Source: Tridacna crocea (taxonomy: Eukaryota > Mollusca > Bivalvia > Cardiida > Cardiidae). Taken from it: DNA of 64,000 nucleotides. A model generated the notes under the pieces. The model had not been told where the DNA came from. It saw only the letters and a program-made list of their open reading frames with translations, and did no database searches. The DNA is taken from assembly GCA_943736015.1 (NCBI GenBank), contig OX031060.1, positions 10,119,501 to 10,183,500 of the forward strand. Reading direction: 5' to 3'. Both the position numbers and the translations under genes were made by a program. Shown here in pieces: positions 55,727-64,000 of this stretch (within the stretch, counting starts at the first letter, position 1; every line of letters begins with the position of its first letter).

Positions 55727-55955
55727 TCAGCCCTTTACCACACAATCCCTACTTTTGACGACCCTGAGAAAGAAGCCTTTAGAAAACATTGTGCGAAAAG
55801 GAGAAAATGCTGGTAACCAACATTTTCTCCTTTTCCCACAATCTTTTCTACTCTTCACAAAATGAATTACAAAGTTTCAGTCACATTTATTTTGTGGTCT
55901 GAAAATGCTTTCAATTTGGACAGGCCTAAAACAATGTCGTTTCGTAGTGAATTAA
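55727..55955 (-). repeat. Family A element
   Basis: CCCTTTACCACACAATCCCT start, end TTCGTAGTGAATTAA; loop GCTGGTAACCAAC. Confidence 0.85.
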
Positions 55956-56735
55956 GGGTTTGCATGCGTGAATACCCTTTATAGTGTTGGATTATTTCAA
56001 AATGCATATGTGCAAAATTACATTGACGCTTTATACTCTTTACCTCTGAATTTTTCGTCGGAGTGTCCTTGGTCTAAGCATTTCAGAGCCTTAGCCTAGT
56101 AATGGTGAAATCAAAGACAGATACGAATACGTGAGCTGTCGCCATAATAGGAGTGGAATAATGTTGAAGGTGGACTGTCCAAGTTGGAAGCAACTGCATT
56201 CGATAGATCAAATAAGGCTCCAACGTTGATATTCGTAACTATTGAAAGGGTAAAAAATAGTTTTTGGCCTACGCTCTACCTCAGTATCACCATCTTCGCG
56301 AGCCCAGGTTACGATCACTACGTGGATCTTTACTTAGCTGATTGAGCCCGATTTCGAGCTTCCTACGATGCGCCCTCTATTGGATACTGGTTATTACCCC
56401 CCTTTACATCATATTTCTAAAAGCCAATGAAATATCGTTTTACAAATCGCATACGAATACACATGAAGCGATAAGCAGAAATCCGCGCGGGTTTCCATGT
56501 TTACCTTCTATTCGAAAGGTAGCGACCTTGTTCAATTTTTATCAAAGATGAAATGCTACGAGCGATTTTATTCGTTGCAGTTAGAGCTGGCTTCATCCAA
56601 TGAAAAGGCGTATCGGGGGATGTAAAAATCAAGCTTGATCCGCAAAGGTTAGCCTTGGCTTGCGAAGATGCAATACCATGGACACTACACAAAGTAATGT
56701 TACGGGAAAAGCGCAAGATTGACTGATTTTCCGTT
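55956..56735. other. SINE tail fragment and unassigned sequence
   Basis: 56075-56172 matches the 44.8-kb SINE tail. 56340-56716 has frames on both strands with no recognisable feature. Confidence 0.4.
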
Positions 56736-57300
56736 TACTTATCGTTGCCATCGGTGCCCATGTGCACAACACCATCTGAAGGCCGTTAATTATGTTACGA
56801 AGGGTAGTGGAAGACACAGGATGAAACCCATCCCAAGTCACGGCTGGTTCCTTAACATGATCGGAACATCGGTTAACCCTTTCCCAAATGGCAAATTTTG
56901 GACCAGACCAAATTGAAAGCATTTTGCCGATGACAAATTAACAGTTGCTAAAGAGATGATTATTTTTTATATATGATAGGGTAGAAAACATTGTGGGAAA
57001 AGGAGGAAATGCTGGTTACCAGCATTTTCTCCTTTTCCCACACAGTTTTCAAAAGGCTTCTATTCCTGACTCGTAAAAACCAGGGATTGTTTGGGAAAGG
57101 GTTAAACGTGCTCGGTCTATGGCATCGTCACACGGGACCTTGGTTCATCGGTTATAACGGCTAATCCGAAAGACTACTAGTAATTTTAGTTGACCAGCCG
57201 AAGGACTCGGACCGTTACCCTCAAGTGCCCCAAGACTTGACGTTTACAAGACCTTGGCTCTAGATACCACTTGAGCTATTGGGGCTGGTAGTTCAAGTTA
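56736..57300 (-). repeat. tRNA-derived SINE interrupted by an A element
   Basis: Same family as 23715-24003. The minus-strand head CAATAGCTCAAGTGGTATCT lies at the right. The A element occupies 56873-57105, at the point where the 23.8-kb copy reads TTCTTTAACGTGCTCGG. Confidence 0.75.
56873..57105 (+). repeat. Family A element nested in the SINE
   Basis: TTAACCCTTTCCCAAATGGC start, TTGGGAAAGGGTTAA end; ends use CCCTTTCCC/GGGAAAGGG instead of CCCTTTACC. Confidence 0.85.
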
Positions 57301-58365
57301 CTTTACAAAATGCATTTCTACACCTAAATTACTGCTTCAGGTTAGGATACGATGTACATGTATTTTAAACGGTTGATTCGTCAACTGTGAAGGTATGTAA
57401 AACACAGCAAGTTACTAAATGCTGTTTTTTTTTTTTTCAAACTTCCTTGTTTAAATAGTGTATAACGCGGCATCCAGTGCACTTATCAATGCTTTCCTAG
57501 AATTTTTTCACCATTACTTCACTATAATATTCCTTCCAAGCTACTGGCGGCTTTCTTTCCGAGATAACCATCGTTGAAACAATAAACGAACCACAACTAC
57601 CTTGCTGGTAGTCAAAATCTGATTAACCTGGCATATTCTACAGACTCTGAACTAAAGTATGATGCCAAATTTGTTGGTCTCCAGTAAAACATGCTACGAG
57701 AGATAAAAGAAAATGGAGTGCTCACTTATTTATGGAACTGAGTATAAATGTAATACTGATGTTTGCATTAAACCCATTTCCAAACGACTAAAATTTTAGG
57801 CTCTTCTATATTTGATGCGTTTGCAAACGTTAAACCAAAACCTGATATTCATGTATCAGAGTTCTTTGATGTGTCAGAAATCACTATGCGGAAAAGAGAA
57901 ATTGATGGTTGGCAGCAATTTATCCTTTTCACATCGATGTTGTCCACTGCATACGCATCATGCTAGGGGATAACCTGGTAAAGAAGAAAGAGTTATGTAG
58001 AGCCCCACGTTTTTGCATGTCTTTATGATACCACGGGACATAATTTTGGACTAGACCAATCTGAAAGCATCTGCATCTGAAAGAATGCTTTAGCTCAACG
58101 ATACGCCTGCCAGATAGAGCGCTTGTAATATAGCATGACTTTTTGTCCATAATTCCGTTGTTAGGTGATGTACATGAATAAAGGTGATTCACTTTGATTT
58201 TCAGTCCGATCTTGTGAAAGCGTAATTTTCGATTTTTGTGTCGCATATAATTCATGTAATTAATTGGCTTGATTCAAATACATTTTTCTTCATTCTGATG
58301 ATATTAAACGACCCGTTTTAAGTCTTGATTTATCAATTCTGCAGACATTGACAAGTGTGGCAGGA
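57301..58365. other. Unassigned, with decayed A copies
   Basis: 57768-57950 keeps CCCATTTCCAAACGAC, AAATTTTAGGCTCTTC and GGAAAAGAGAAATTGATGG. 58025-58080 keeps GACATAATTTTGGACTAGAC. A 12-T run at 57427. No gene recognised. Confidence 0.45.
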
Positions 58366-58369
58366 TCAA

Positions 58370-58505
58370 TTCTGTTGGGTGCTCACCGTTGTGGGGAAAG
58401 TAGAAAATGCTGGTTGCCAGCATTCTCTCTATTTTCAACAACATTCGTTCCACCACTTTTCTCCTTATGGTTGTTAAAAATCGAAATTGCATGGTAGGGG
58501 ATTAA
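58370..58505 (+). repeat. Right part of an A element
   Basis: AAAATGCTGGTTGCCAGCAT core, end GCATGGTAGGGGATTAA. Confidence 0.7.
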
Positions 58506-58560
58506 ATCTGTTTATCATATCCTTATCAGTGAATCACTGGAATTTCACAGTGAATAACAC

Positions 58561-58729
58561 AGAGCTCAAGATAGATTTAAAATATAAATTTTTCTCCGCT
58601 AAACCTTATGTTGTGGGTACTCATTAGAATCGTCTCATCGAGACGATTCTAATGAGTACCCACAACATTGGGTTTTGAATAGAAATAATGACTTTAGAAT
58701 AGCATTACTCCCTCTTATCTGGAGTTCTG
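58561..58729. repeat. hAT-like palindromic MITE
   Basis: CAGAGCTCAAGATAGA left end, TTATCTGGAGTTCTG right end, central perfect GGGTACTCATTAGAATCGTC palindrome around CATCG. Partner of 10888-11077. Confidence 0.75.
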
Positions 58730-59016
58730 ATAATATCACTAGTGATGATAGGTATGGAGTCATCACAAGTAATGATATATTTTTAGAATGCTTGACGGAA
58801 GTACTTTTTCGATAATTATTAGAATAGAAAAGGTAAATTGCGAGTAGGAATTATAATAAATAGCCTTGCGAGTAGGAATTATAATAAATAGCCTTAAGGT
58901 TTTTTTATTAACAGCATCACACCCCATGCTGGTGACAGGTTTCTAATATCATACAGAACCAGTTGAATATCCACCATTTATTTCACAGCGTTATCGAAAC
59001 ATGTTCTACGACTTAT

Positions 59017-59095
59017 CGTCGGTTTACCTAAAAAAAACCTCGTAACTACAGCTTGTTTCAAGCTGTAGTTACGAGGTTTTTGAAGTACACCGAAG
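59017..59095. repeat. Family E hairpin
   Basis: ATCGTCGGTTTACCTAAAAA arm, CTACAGCTTGTTTCAAGCTG centre, end AAGTACACCGAAG. Confidence 0.85.
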
Positions 59096-59223
59096 TTATA
59101 TTAATCACTGTCGATGACTGCTTCCAGCAAAAAGTCACCGGTAGGAGCACTTGCACCTTCATGTGAAAAGTTTTTTCTGACCCTTAAAACGTCTTTTACA
59201 ACTACAGTTGCTTTTTCGGCCAA

Positions 59224-59284
59224 TTTAGATCAAGATCAGGCTGCACAAAACTTGCAGCCTGATCTTTGATCTACACTGTCCGCT
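59224..59284. repeat. Family F hairpin
   Basis: TTAGATCAAGATCAGGCTGC / GCAGCCTGATCTTTGATCTA around ACAAAACTT. The change of A to G in one arm (CAGGCTG) is matched by T to C in the other (CAGCCTG). Confidence 0.85.
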
Positions 59285-59324
59285 TCGCTAAAACACTTTG
59301 CACTAGAGCAACCTTGAGGTGGTT

Positions 59325-59565
59325 ATTTTGGGTCTTATCTCTGTACTGAAAATATATCTTGTGTTTTATTTCCATGCTGAAAATATATTTTGGGTTTATT
59401 TCTATCTTGAAAATATATTCTGGGTTTATTTCTATATTGAAAATATATTGGGTTTATTTTTATGCCGAAAATATATTTCGGGTTTATTTCTATATTGAAA
59501 ATATATTATGGGTTTATTTCTAATCTGAAAATATATTTTTGGTCTATTCGTCTTTCCTGTTTTCG
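59325..59565. repeat. ~30-bp minisatellite (GGGTTTATTTCTATATTG)
   Basis: About seven copies of GGGTTTATTTCTATATTG AAAATATATT. Confidence 0.9.
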
Positions 59566-59817
59566 GCGTAGATGAACTTTCTGGCTTTTGACTTACTTTT
59601 TCGCATAATATCCGAATGAATAGATAGACATGCGTGATTTGTCAAAAATACTCTGGCAAAACAGGGCTTGATACATCTCCAAGATGCAATTTACCAAGCA
59701 AGTTATTACATAACCATAGACCTATAAAATCTATTTTGTCTAACAATCAACAAAATCATGAGACTGACTGGTACTTGGACATGATTGAAATTGACCTTTA
59801 CCAGTAGCAACGAGTTT

Positions 59818-59864
59818 CGTCCAAGGTCAGCCTCAACAGGCTGACCTGGGCCAAAACCTTTTGC
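59818..59864. repeat. Family G hairpin, loop-deleted
   Basis: CCAAGGTCAGCCTCAACAGG / CTGACCTGGGCCAAAACC. Confidence 0.65.
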
Positions 59865-59880
59865 AGGTGAACTAAGCCTC

Positions 59881-60108
59881 TTAACACATTACCAAACGAC
59901 AAAATTTCAGGTTTGTCCAAATCGACAGCATTTGCAGACGACAAAATAAAAGAGACAGAAAATTTGAAAATTGTTTTGTTAAGGGTAGTAGAAAACAATG
60001 TGGGAAAAGGAGAAAATGCTGGTTACCAGCATTTTCTCCTTTCCCCACGTTGTTTTCTAATGGCTTCTTTCTCAGGGTTGTCAAAAATAGGGATTGTTTG
60101 TAATGGGT
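59881..60108 (+). repeat. Family A element just downstream of the GT61 gene
   Basis: TTAACACATTACCAAACGAC start; core perfect; end TTGTTTGTAATGGGTAAA. Confidence 0.85.
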
Positions 60109-60373
60109 AAAAGAGCATGATTTAAATGAATTTTTTAGCCGTCAAGTAATGCATTGTACCAAGCTGAAAGATAATTATGCATCATCACATAATCATGGAT
60201 CCATAAAAGCAATTTTGTCTCACAAGTAAGGGAATCACGCGGTAGACAGGTCCTTCGACATGTATGAAATTGACCAGTAGCAAAAAGTTTTGGCCCAGGT
60301 CGAAAAAAGTAACAAGAAAAATAACTACGAATTTCGTTAAGATTCATATACTAACCACAAAAAGATAGCTATG

Positions 60374-61933
60374 CTAGTCTATGGAATATACAACATAACA
60401 GTAACAGGTGCGTAATGCAGGGTCAAGTGTGACTTTTTTCAGAGAAAATAAAAAAAGAATGCATTTTATATTTGTAGGGAAAATAATGTTGAATAAGAAA
60501 AAATGCTGGTTACCAGCATTCTGTAGTTTTCCAACAACGATTTCGAGAGTAGGGATATACACTGTACAGGCAGTAAGATTCGTCTTCGATCCAAAAATCT
60601 CTGTGATTAATCTTACTGTATGTGCTGAGCAATAGAAATCTATCAGGGTCCGTCCAAAAAAGTCGAGTAGATACATTTTGCGCTGAAAGAGTTCCAGCTT
60701 CCTTTTTCCATCTACTGTATCAAGTAAAACAGATAAAATCTTTATATCCACTGTCATATCCTTCTGTTCACCAGGCGGTAAGCACACCCTCCAGTAGTCA
60801 TGATACAAAACGTTGGCAATTTTCCAGAATATCTGGTGACTTGGTATATCAGTATTACCATCCTCTTTGGTTGGCATGAATTCTATCACAGTTGTTCCCT
60901 GTGGCGCGAAATTCATATTATACAAACCGCCGCCATGAGGACCTAGAATAATCCGAGAGTTTCCGAATATTTCTAAGCTTGCATCAAGCGTATAGGGACC
61001 CTTGAAAACTTTTATGACGTCATTTTCGTAGCGTTTTTCTAACATTGTAATAACTTCCTTCCAGTTCAAAATGTGTCTTCCACATTTGAAGCATCCATCT
61101 CGTGTTACTATAACAACATAAGCGTGTTTGTATCGAACGCTGAGCAAGTTTGGGACACCTAAAAGACGACGGGCTTCTCGCCACAATGTTGGGTGAAGTC
61201 TATCTCTGATACACGAGTGTATCATCAAATCTGCCCCATATTGCTCTTTCCGATGCCAAAATATTAACTGATCCCTTGATATACCTAATCTTTTCAGATA
61301 ATCGTATAGAATTGAGTCACGTGGCCTTTCCATTAACAATTTAACGGTTTTATTTTGTATGAGAGGCAGTATCTGTACAATTTGGTGCAGGGTACCATCA
61401 GTGAAATGCTGAACTGAAAATCCGTCACGACTCAGTAGTGGAACTAAAACCGGGTACCAGTTCTTTATCTTTTCCGTCTTTGCTTGAGTAATCCAATCTT
61501 CAGCTCCTTTATAGCCACAAAATTTATCTGTGCCATAGGTACCATTGCGCAGAAATAGAACTTCCGTGAAATAATCCTTCATCGGCTGAGCTTCCATAAA
61601 TTCCTTGTTTTCGTCGTTTTTGTTCCATAAGGTTAGACTGTGTTCGTCTGGAAATGAGGGGCACCGAAAAGTGAAGTCAGACAAATTATGTCTCACCCAT
61701 AGACGGTCTACGTCTTTTGAAAGTTTGGCAAAGGATATGTTGACAAATTGGAAGTCTTCAAAAGGGGTTTTGTTTGCTGCCATGCCGTACTTTATACTAC
61801 ACCATGATTTTATTCTGGACGTTCTTGTACTCATCCAATAGTACTGTAGCAAACTGAAAATCAGGATGAGAAACATGGAGGCAAACGCTACCTTTTTTAA
61901 AAATTTATAAATCGCCATCATTATAAAAGTCAT
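60374..61933 (-). CDS. GT61-family glycosyltransferase, single exon, with a repeat-derived C-terminus
   Basis: This is an uninterrupted 519-codon frame. Residues 1-11 are short and cytosolic, and about 15-32 form a hydrophobic signal anchor, so the protein looks like a type II Golgi/ER membrane enzyme. The luminal part carries the GT61 (DUF563) signature: a basic Cys-containing stretch before an NWKEV segment, then DASLEIFGNSRIILGPHGGG with GPHGGG at 331-336, followed by NMNFAPQGTTVIEF. That family includes EOGT, POMGNT2 and plant xylosyltransferases and uses nucleotide sugars. The substrate cannot be told from sequence. Family homology seems to end near residue 455. From about residue 460 (IPTLEIVVGKLQ, then NAGNQH at 472-477) the frame reads through a type A element, so the tail is transposon-derived. 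Met1, Met5 and Met6 are alternative starts; Met6 has A at -3 and G at +4. The domain is well supported. Whether the tail is translated in vivo is inferred. Confidence 0.85.
   Translation of the reverse strand: MTFIMMAIYKFLKKVAFASMFLILIFSLLQYYWMSTRTSRIKSWCSIKYGMAANKTPFEDFQFVNISFAKLSKDVDRLWVRHNLSDFTFRCPSFPDEHSLTLWNKNDENKEFMEAQPMKDYFTEVLFLRNGTYGTDKFCGYKGAEDWITQAKTEKIKNWYPVLVPLLSRDGFSVQHFTDGTLHQIVQILPLIQNKTVKLLMERPRDSILYDYLKRLGISRDQLIFWHRKEQYGADLMIHSCIRDRLHPTLWREARRLLGVPNLLSVRYKHAYVVIVTRDGCFKCGRHILNWKEVITMLEKRYENDVIKVFKGPYTLDASLEIFGNSRIILGPHGGGLYNMNFAPQGTTVIEFMPTKEDGNTDIPSHQIFWKIANVLYHDYWRVCLPPGEQKDMTVDIKILSVLLDTVDGKRKLELFQRKMYLLDFFGRTLIDFYCSAHTVRLITEIFGSKTNLTACTVYIPTLEIVVGKLQNAGNQHFFLFNIIFPTNIKCILFLFSLKKVTLDPALRTCYCYVVYSID
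60447..60558 (-). repeat. A-type element forming the GT61 C-terminal codons
   Basis: Keeps AAATGCTGGTTACCAGCATT, TTTTCCAACAACG and AGTAGGGAT in the normal A order with internal deletions; no TTAA ends. It is the only A copy overlapping a conserved gene here. Confidence 0.75.
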
Positions 61934-62054
61934 TTAAAATCAGCACAGGAACTTTACTTTATGGGTGTATCTTCTCGTGACAATCCATAAATGTATCCAG
62001 AGTTATTTACACTTATTTAGAGATCCTATTTATCTGAACATTGCGGAATATCCC

Positions 62055-62282
62055 TTAACCCTTTCCACAATAAGCCCTTGTTTTTACTTGTCTGCAGTAC
62101 AAGTCTTTTGAAAACATTGTGGGAAAAGGAGAAATTGCTCGTTACGAGCAATTTCTCCTTTTCCCACAGTGTTTTTTACCCATTTGGAGAACTTTCTGTC
62201 ATTTTTATCAAATTTGAAATTGTCGTCTGCAAACTCTTTGAGTTTGGAAGAGTCCAAAATTTGTCGTTTGGGAAAGGGTTAA
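62055..62282 (-). repeat. A/B hybrid element upstream of GT61
   Basis: TTAA both sides, ends CCCTTTCC / GGGAAAGGG. Outer hairpin arms are A-type (GGGAAAAGGAGAAA) while the centre is B-type (TTGCTCGTTACGAGCAA), all perfectly paired. Confidence 0.85.
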
Positions 62283-62324
62283 CTACCATTCAACATCGAA
62301 ACTTATCTTCAGAAACACGCTGCT

Positions 62325-63245
62325 AGAGTTGGGGCTGCAATGGCTCTACCTGGCGAGAGCTGAACTTGGCAAACTTGCGTTAACGTGGCGAGTGTTGAAC
62401 GTGGTGATTGCTGAACCTAGAGAGACTAGGAGACGAGTGTTAGACGTGGTGGGACTAGCACTTAGCGAGTGTTAGACGTGGCTAGTGTTGAACGTGGCGA
62501 TTGCTGAACCTATAGCGACTAGGAATTGGACGAATGTTAGACAGGGCGAAACTTACACGTGGCGAGTGTTGAACGCGGCGAGACTAACGTTTGGTGAGAC
62601 TAGCACATGGTGAGTGTTGGACGAAGCGATTGCTGAACCTGGCAAGACTAGGACGTGTAGAATGTTAAACGTATCGACTATCGAGACTAGAACGTGAAAA
62701 GTTTTAATGTGGCTAGCGCTGGAAGTTGTAACACTAAGACGTGGTGAGTGTTAGACTTGGCAAGACTTGGACGTAGCAAGTGCTGGACGTTGTGACTCTA
62801 GGAATTGGCGAGTGGTAGACTTGGCGAGACTTGGACGTGGCGAGTGTTGCATGTAGCTGGCTTTGGACGTGACAATTGCTGAACCTGGTGAGACTTTGAC
62901 GTGGTGATGTTAGACTTGGAGAGACTTGGACACAGCAAGGTTTTATACTTTGCTATTGCTGAACCCGGTAATACTTTGACGTGACATGTGTTTGACGTGG
63001 CAAGGTTTGCTGTTGGCTGTAGCTGAACCCGGTGATACTCGGACGTGACCAGTGTTTGACGTGGCGAGGTTTTGCACGTGGATGTTACTGAACCCGATGA
63101 TACTTGAACGTGACGAGTGTTTGACGTGGCGAGGTTTTACACGTGGCTGTTGCTGAACCCGATGTACTTAGACGTGGCAAGTGTTTGATGTGGCGAGACT
63201 TGGACGTTGCGAGTGCTAGGCGTAGCGAGTGTTGAATGTGTAAAG
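62325..63245. repeat. Degenerate minisatellite (GACGTGGCGAGTGTTGAACG)
   Basis: Over 900 bp of irregular ~24-48-bp units built from CGTGGCGAGTGTT, GAACGTGGCGATTGCTGAAC and CTAGCGAGACTAG. High G on the plus strand; no stable reading frame. Confidence 0.85.
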
Positions 63246-63320
63246 AAAAGTAAAAAAACATCAAGGGTTAGAATAGTTCAGTACATGTAAACACGAAAAA
63301 CTTATTAGTGTGTCGTCGTC

Positions 63321-63430
63321 TACCCTTTACCACTCATTCAAAGTTTTAACAACTGTAAATGAGAAGGCTTTTGAAAACATTGTAGAAAAAAGAGAAAATG
63401 CTGGTCTCTTTCCCAGTATATTTTCCACTC
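63321..63430 (-). repeat. Truncated A element
   Basis: CCCTTTACCACTCATTCAAA start; core GAGAAAATGCTGGTCTC lacks the right arm; ends at TATATTTTCC. Confidence 0.7.
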
Positions 63431-64000
63431 CGTCAAAGATCATAGTTTAGTAGACCATCAGTTAGAGTCTGTTTCTTTGTAAATGAAGGCTAACAGTCAA
63501 CAATACAATATTTCAAATGCAATCGTTATAATGAACAACAAAGATTTGGAAATATATAACAGCTACTACAAAATATTATCACATAATAATTATCCTTTAA
63601 TAATTTAATATCAGTTGTTTTCATGCAAATTGGCGAGTTCTGATTGGCTGAAAAATTTCTTTCATAGCTCCATGAAAAACATTTTTTAGCAGAGCCGGAA
63701 CTACTTTTACTTTGCCGGTTCTACACACTGCTTTGCTCCTTTACTTTCATTCTATTGGTTAACTTTCAGTATTGGGGATCTGAAAACTGCTTCCTTGTTA
63801 CATTCTTGTGCCATACAAATATGATGGAAGGAACTTTAAAAACGCCGACATTAGATTTGGAATTAAAGAAAATGAATGCAGTTTGAGTTATTTCTGCAGG
63901 GGGATGTTGTCTGTAATATCAAATTATAAGGAATGAAGAGAATTTTATTTTTTTTCATGGAGGTATGAAAAAGAAAACCTAATCACACTTTTGTATGAAA
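63431..64000. other. AT-rich end of the window, nothing recognised
   Basis: No coding frame or listed repeat seen. CTGATTGGCTGAAAAATT at 63640 is ordinary. Confidence 0.4.

Overview
The window is AT-rich animal nuclear DNA with no operons or bacterial signals. It has spliced exons with GT-AG borders, tRNA-derived SINEs and very dense small inverted-repeat elements. The repeats and the claudin-like and GT61 genes suggest a mollusc, probably a heterodont bivalve. That is inference; no single-copy marker is present.

Gene content is low. I can support three minus-strand loci. (1) A single-exon glycosyltransferase family 61 (GT61) type II membrane enzyme lies at 60374-61933; its last ~60 codons run into a transposable element. 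(2) A claudin-like four-transmembrane gene has exons at 54807-55098, 52426-52587 and 50748-50929. It is assembled here from matching splice phases and open frames, giving 211 residues. (3) An isolated 3' terminal exon lies at 18592-18711 with an AATAAA signal downstream; its upstream exons were not found. A cysteine-containing exon-like ORF at 48371-48511 and a decayed coding-like stretch at 37840-39550 are weaker.

Most of the window is mobile DNA. The dominant family, called A here, is a ~230-bp element flanked by TTAA. Its ends read CCCTTTACCA / TGGTAATGGG and it has a near-perfect ~70-bp central hairpin centred on GCTGGTTACCAGC. About 45 recognisable copies lie between 760 and 63430. Two filled/empty site comparisons inside the window show a TTAA target duplication, so A and its sister B look like piggyBac-type (or Kolobok-type) non-autonomous elements. 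Other families are C (TCTGCGCATGTCATATTC ... GCCATCTAGCGGGAGATAA), D (hairpin-ended, GATATCGAGAAATAGCAG), E and F (short perfect hairpins), G (GC-rich hairpins), hAT-like MITEs, several SINEs, and two long terminal-inverted-repeat elements of 3.9 and 2.65 kb. Many are nested, so relative ages can be read directly.

Layout: 0.7-3.2 kb A-element cluster; 3.35-7.75 kb a D element split by a 3.9-kb long-TIR element with a GAC target duplication; 7.9-11.4 kb C, A, B and hAT-MITE copies plus a SINE; 12.3-15.4 kb a split coding-like fragment, a ~596-bp tandem duplication of A elements and a long palindrome; 16-18.3 kb A, F and G hairpins; 18.6 kb the terminal exon; 19.0-21.2 kb GC palindromes and D copies; 21.4-30.6 kb 30-bp minisatellites, SINEs, C and B elements; 31-36.6 kb E hairpins, the 2.65-kb element and a foldback repeat; 37-42 kb A-interrupted repeats, decayed coding sequence and G-rich foldbacks; 42-50 kb A elements and SINEs; 50.7-55.1 kb the claudin-like gene; 55-60 kb more A, SINE, E and F copies; 60.4-61.9 kb GT61; 62.3-63.2 kb a degenerate minisatellite.
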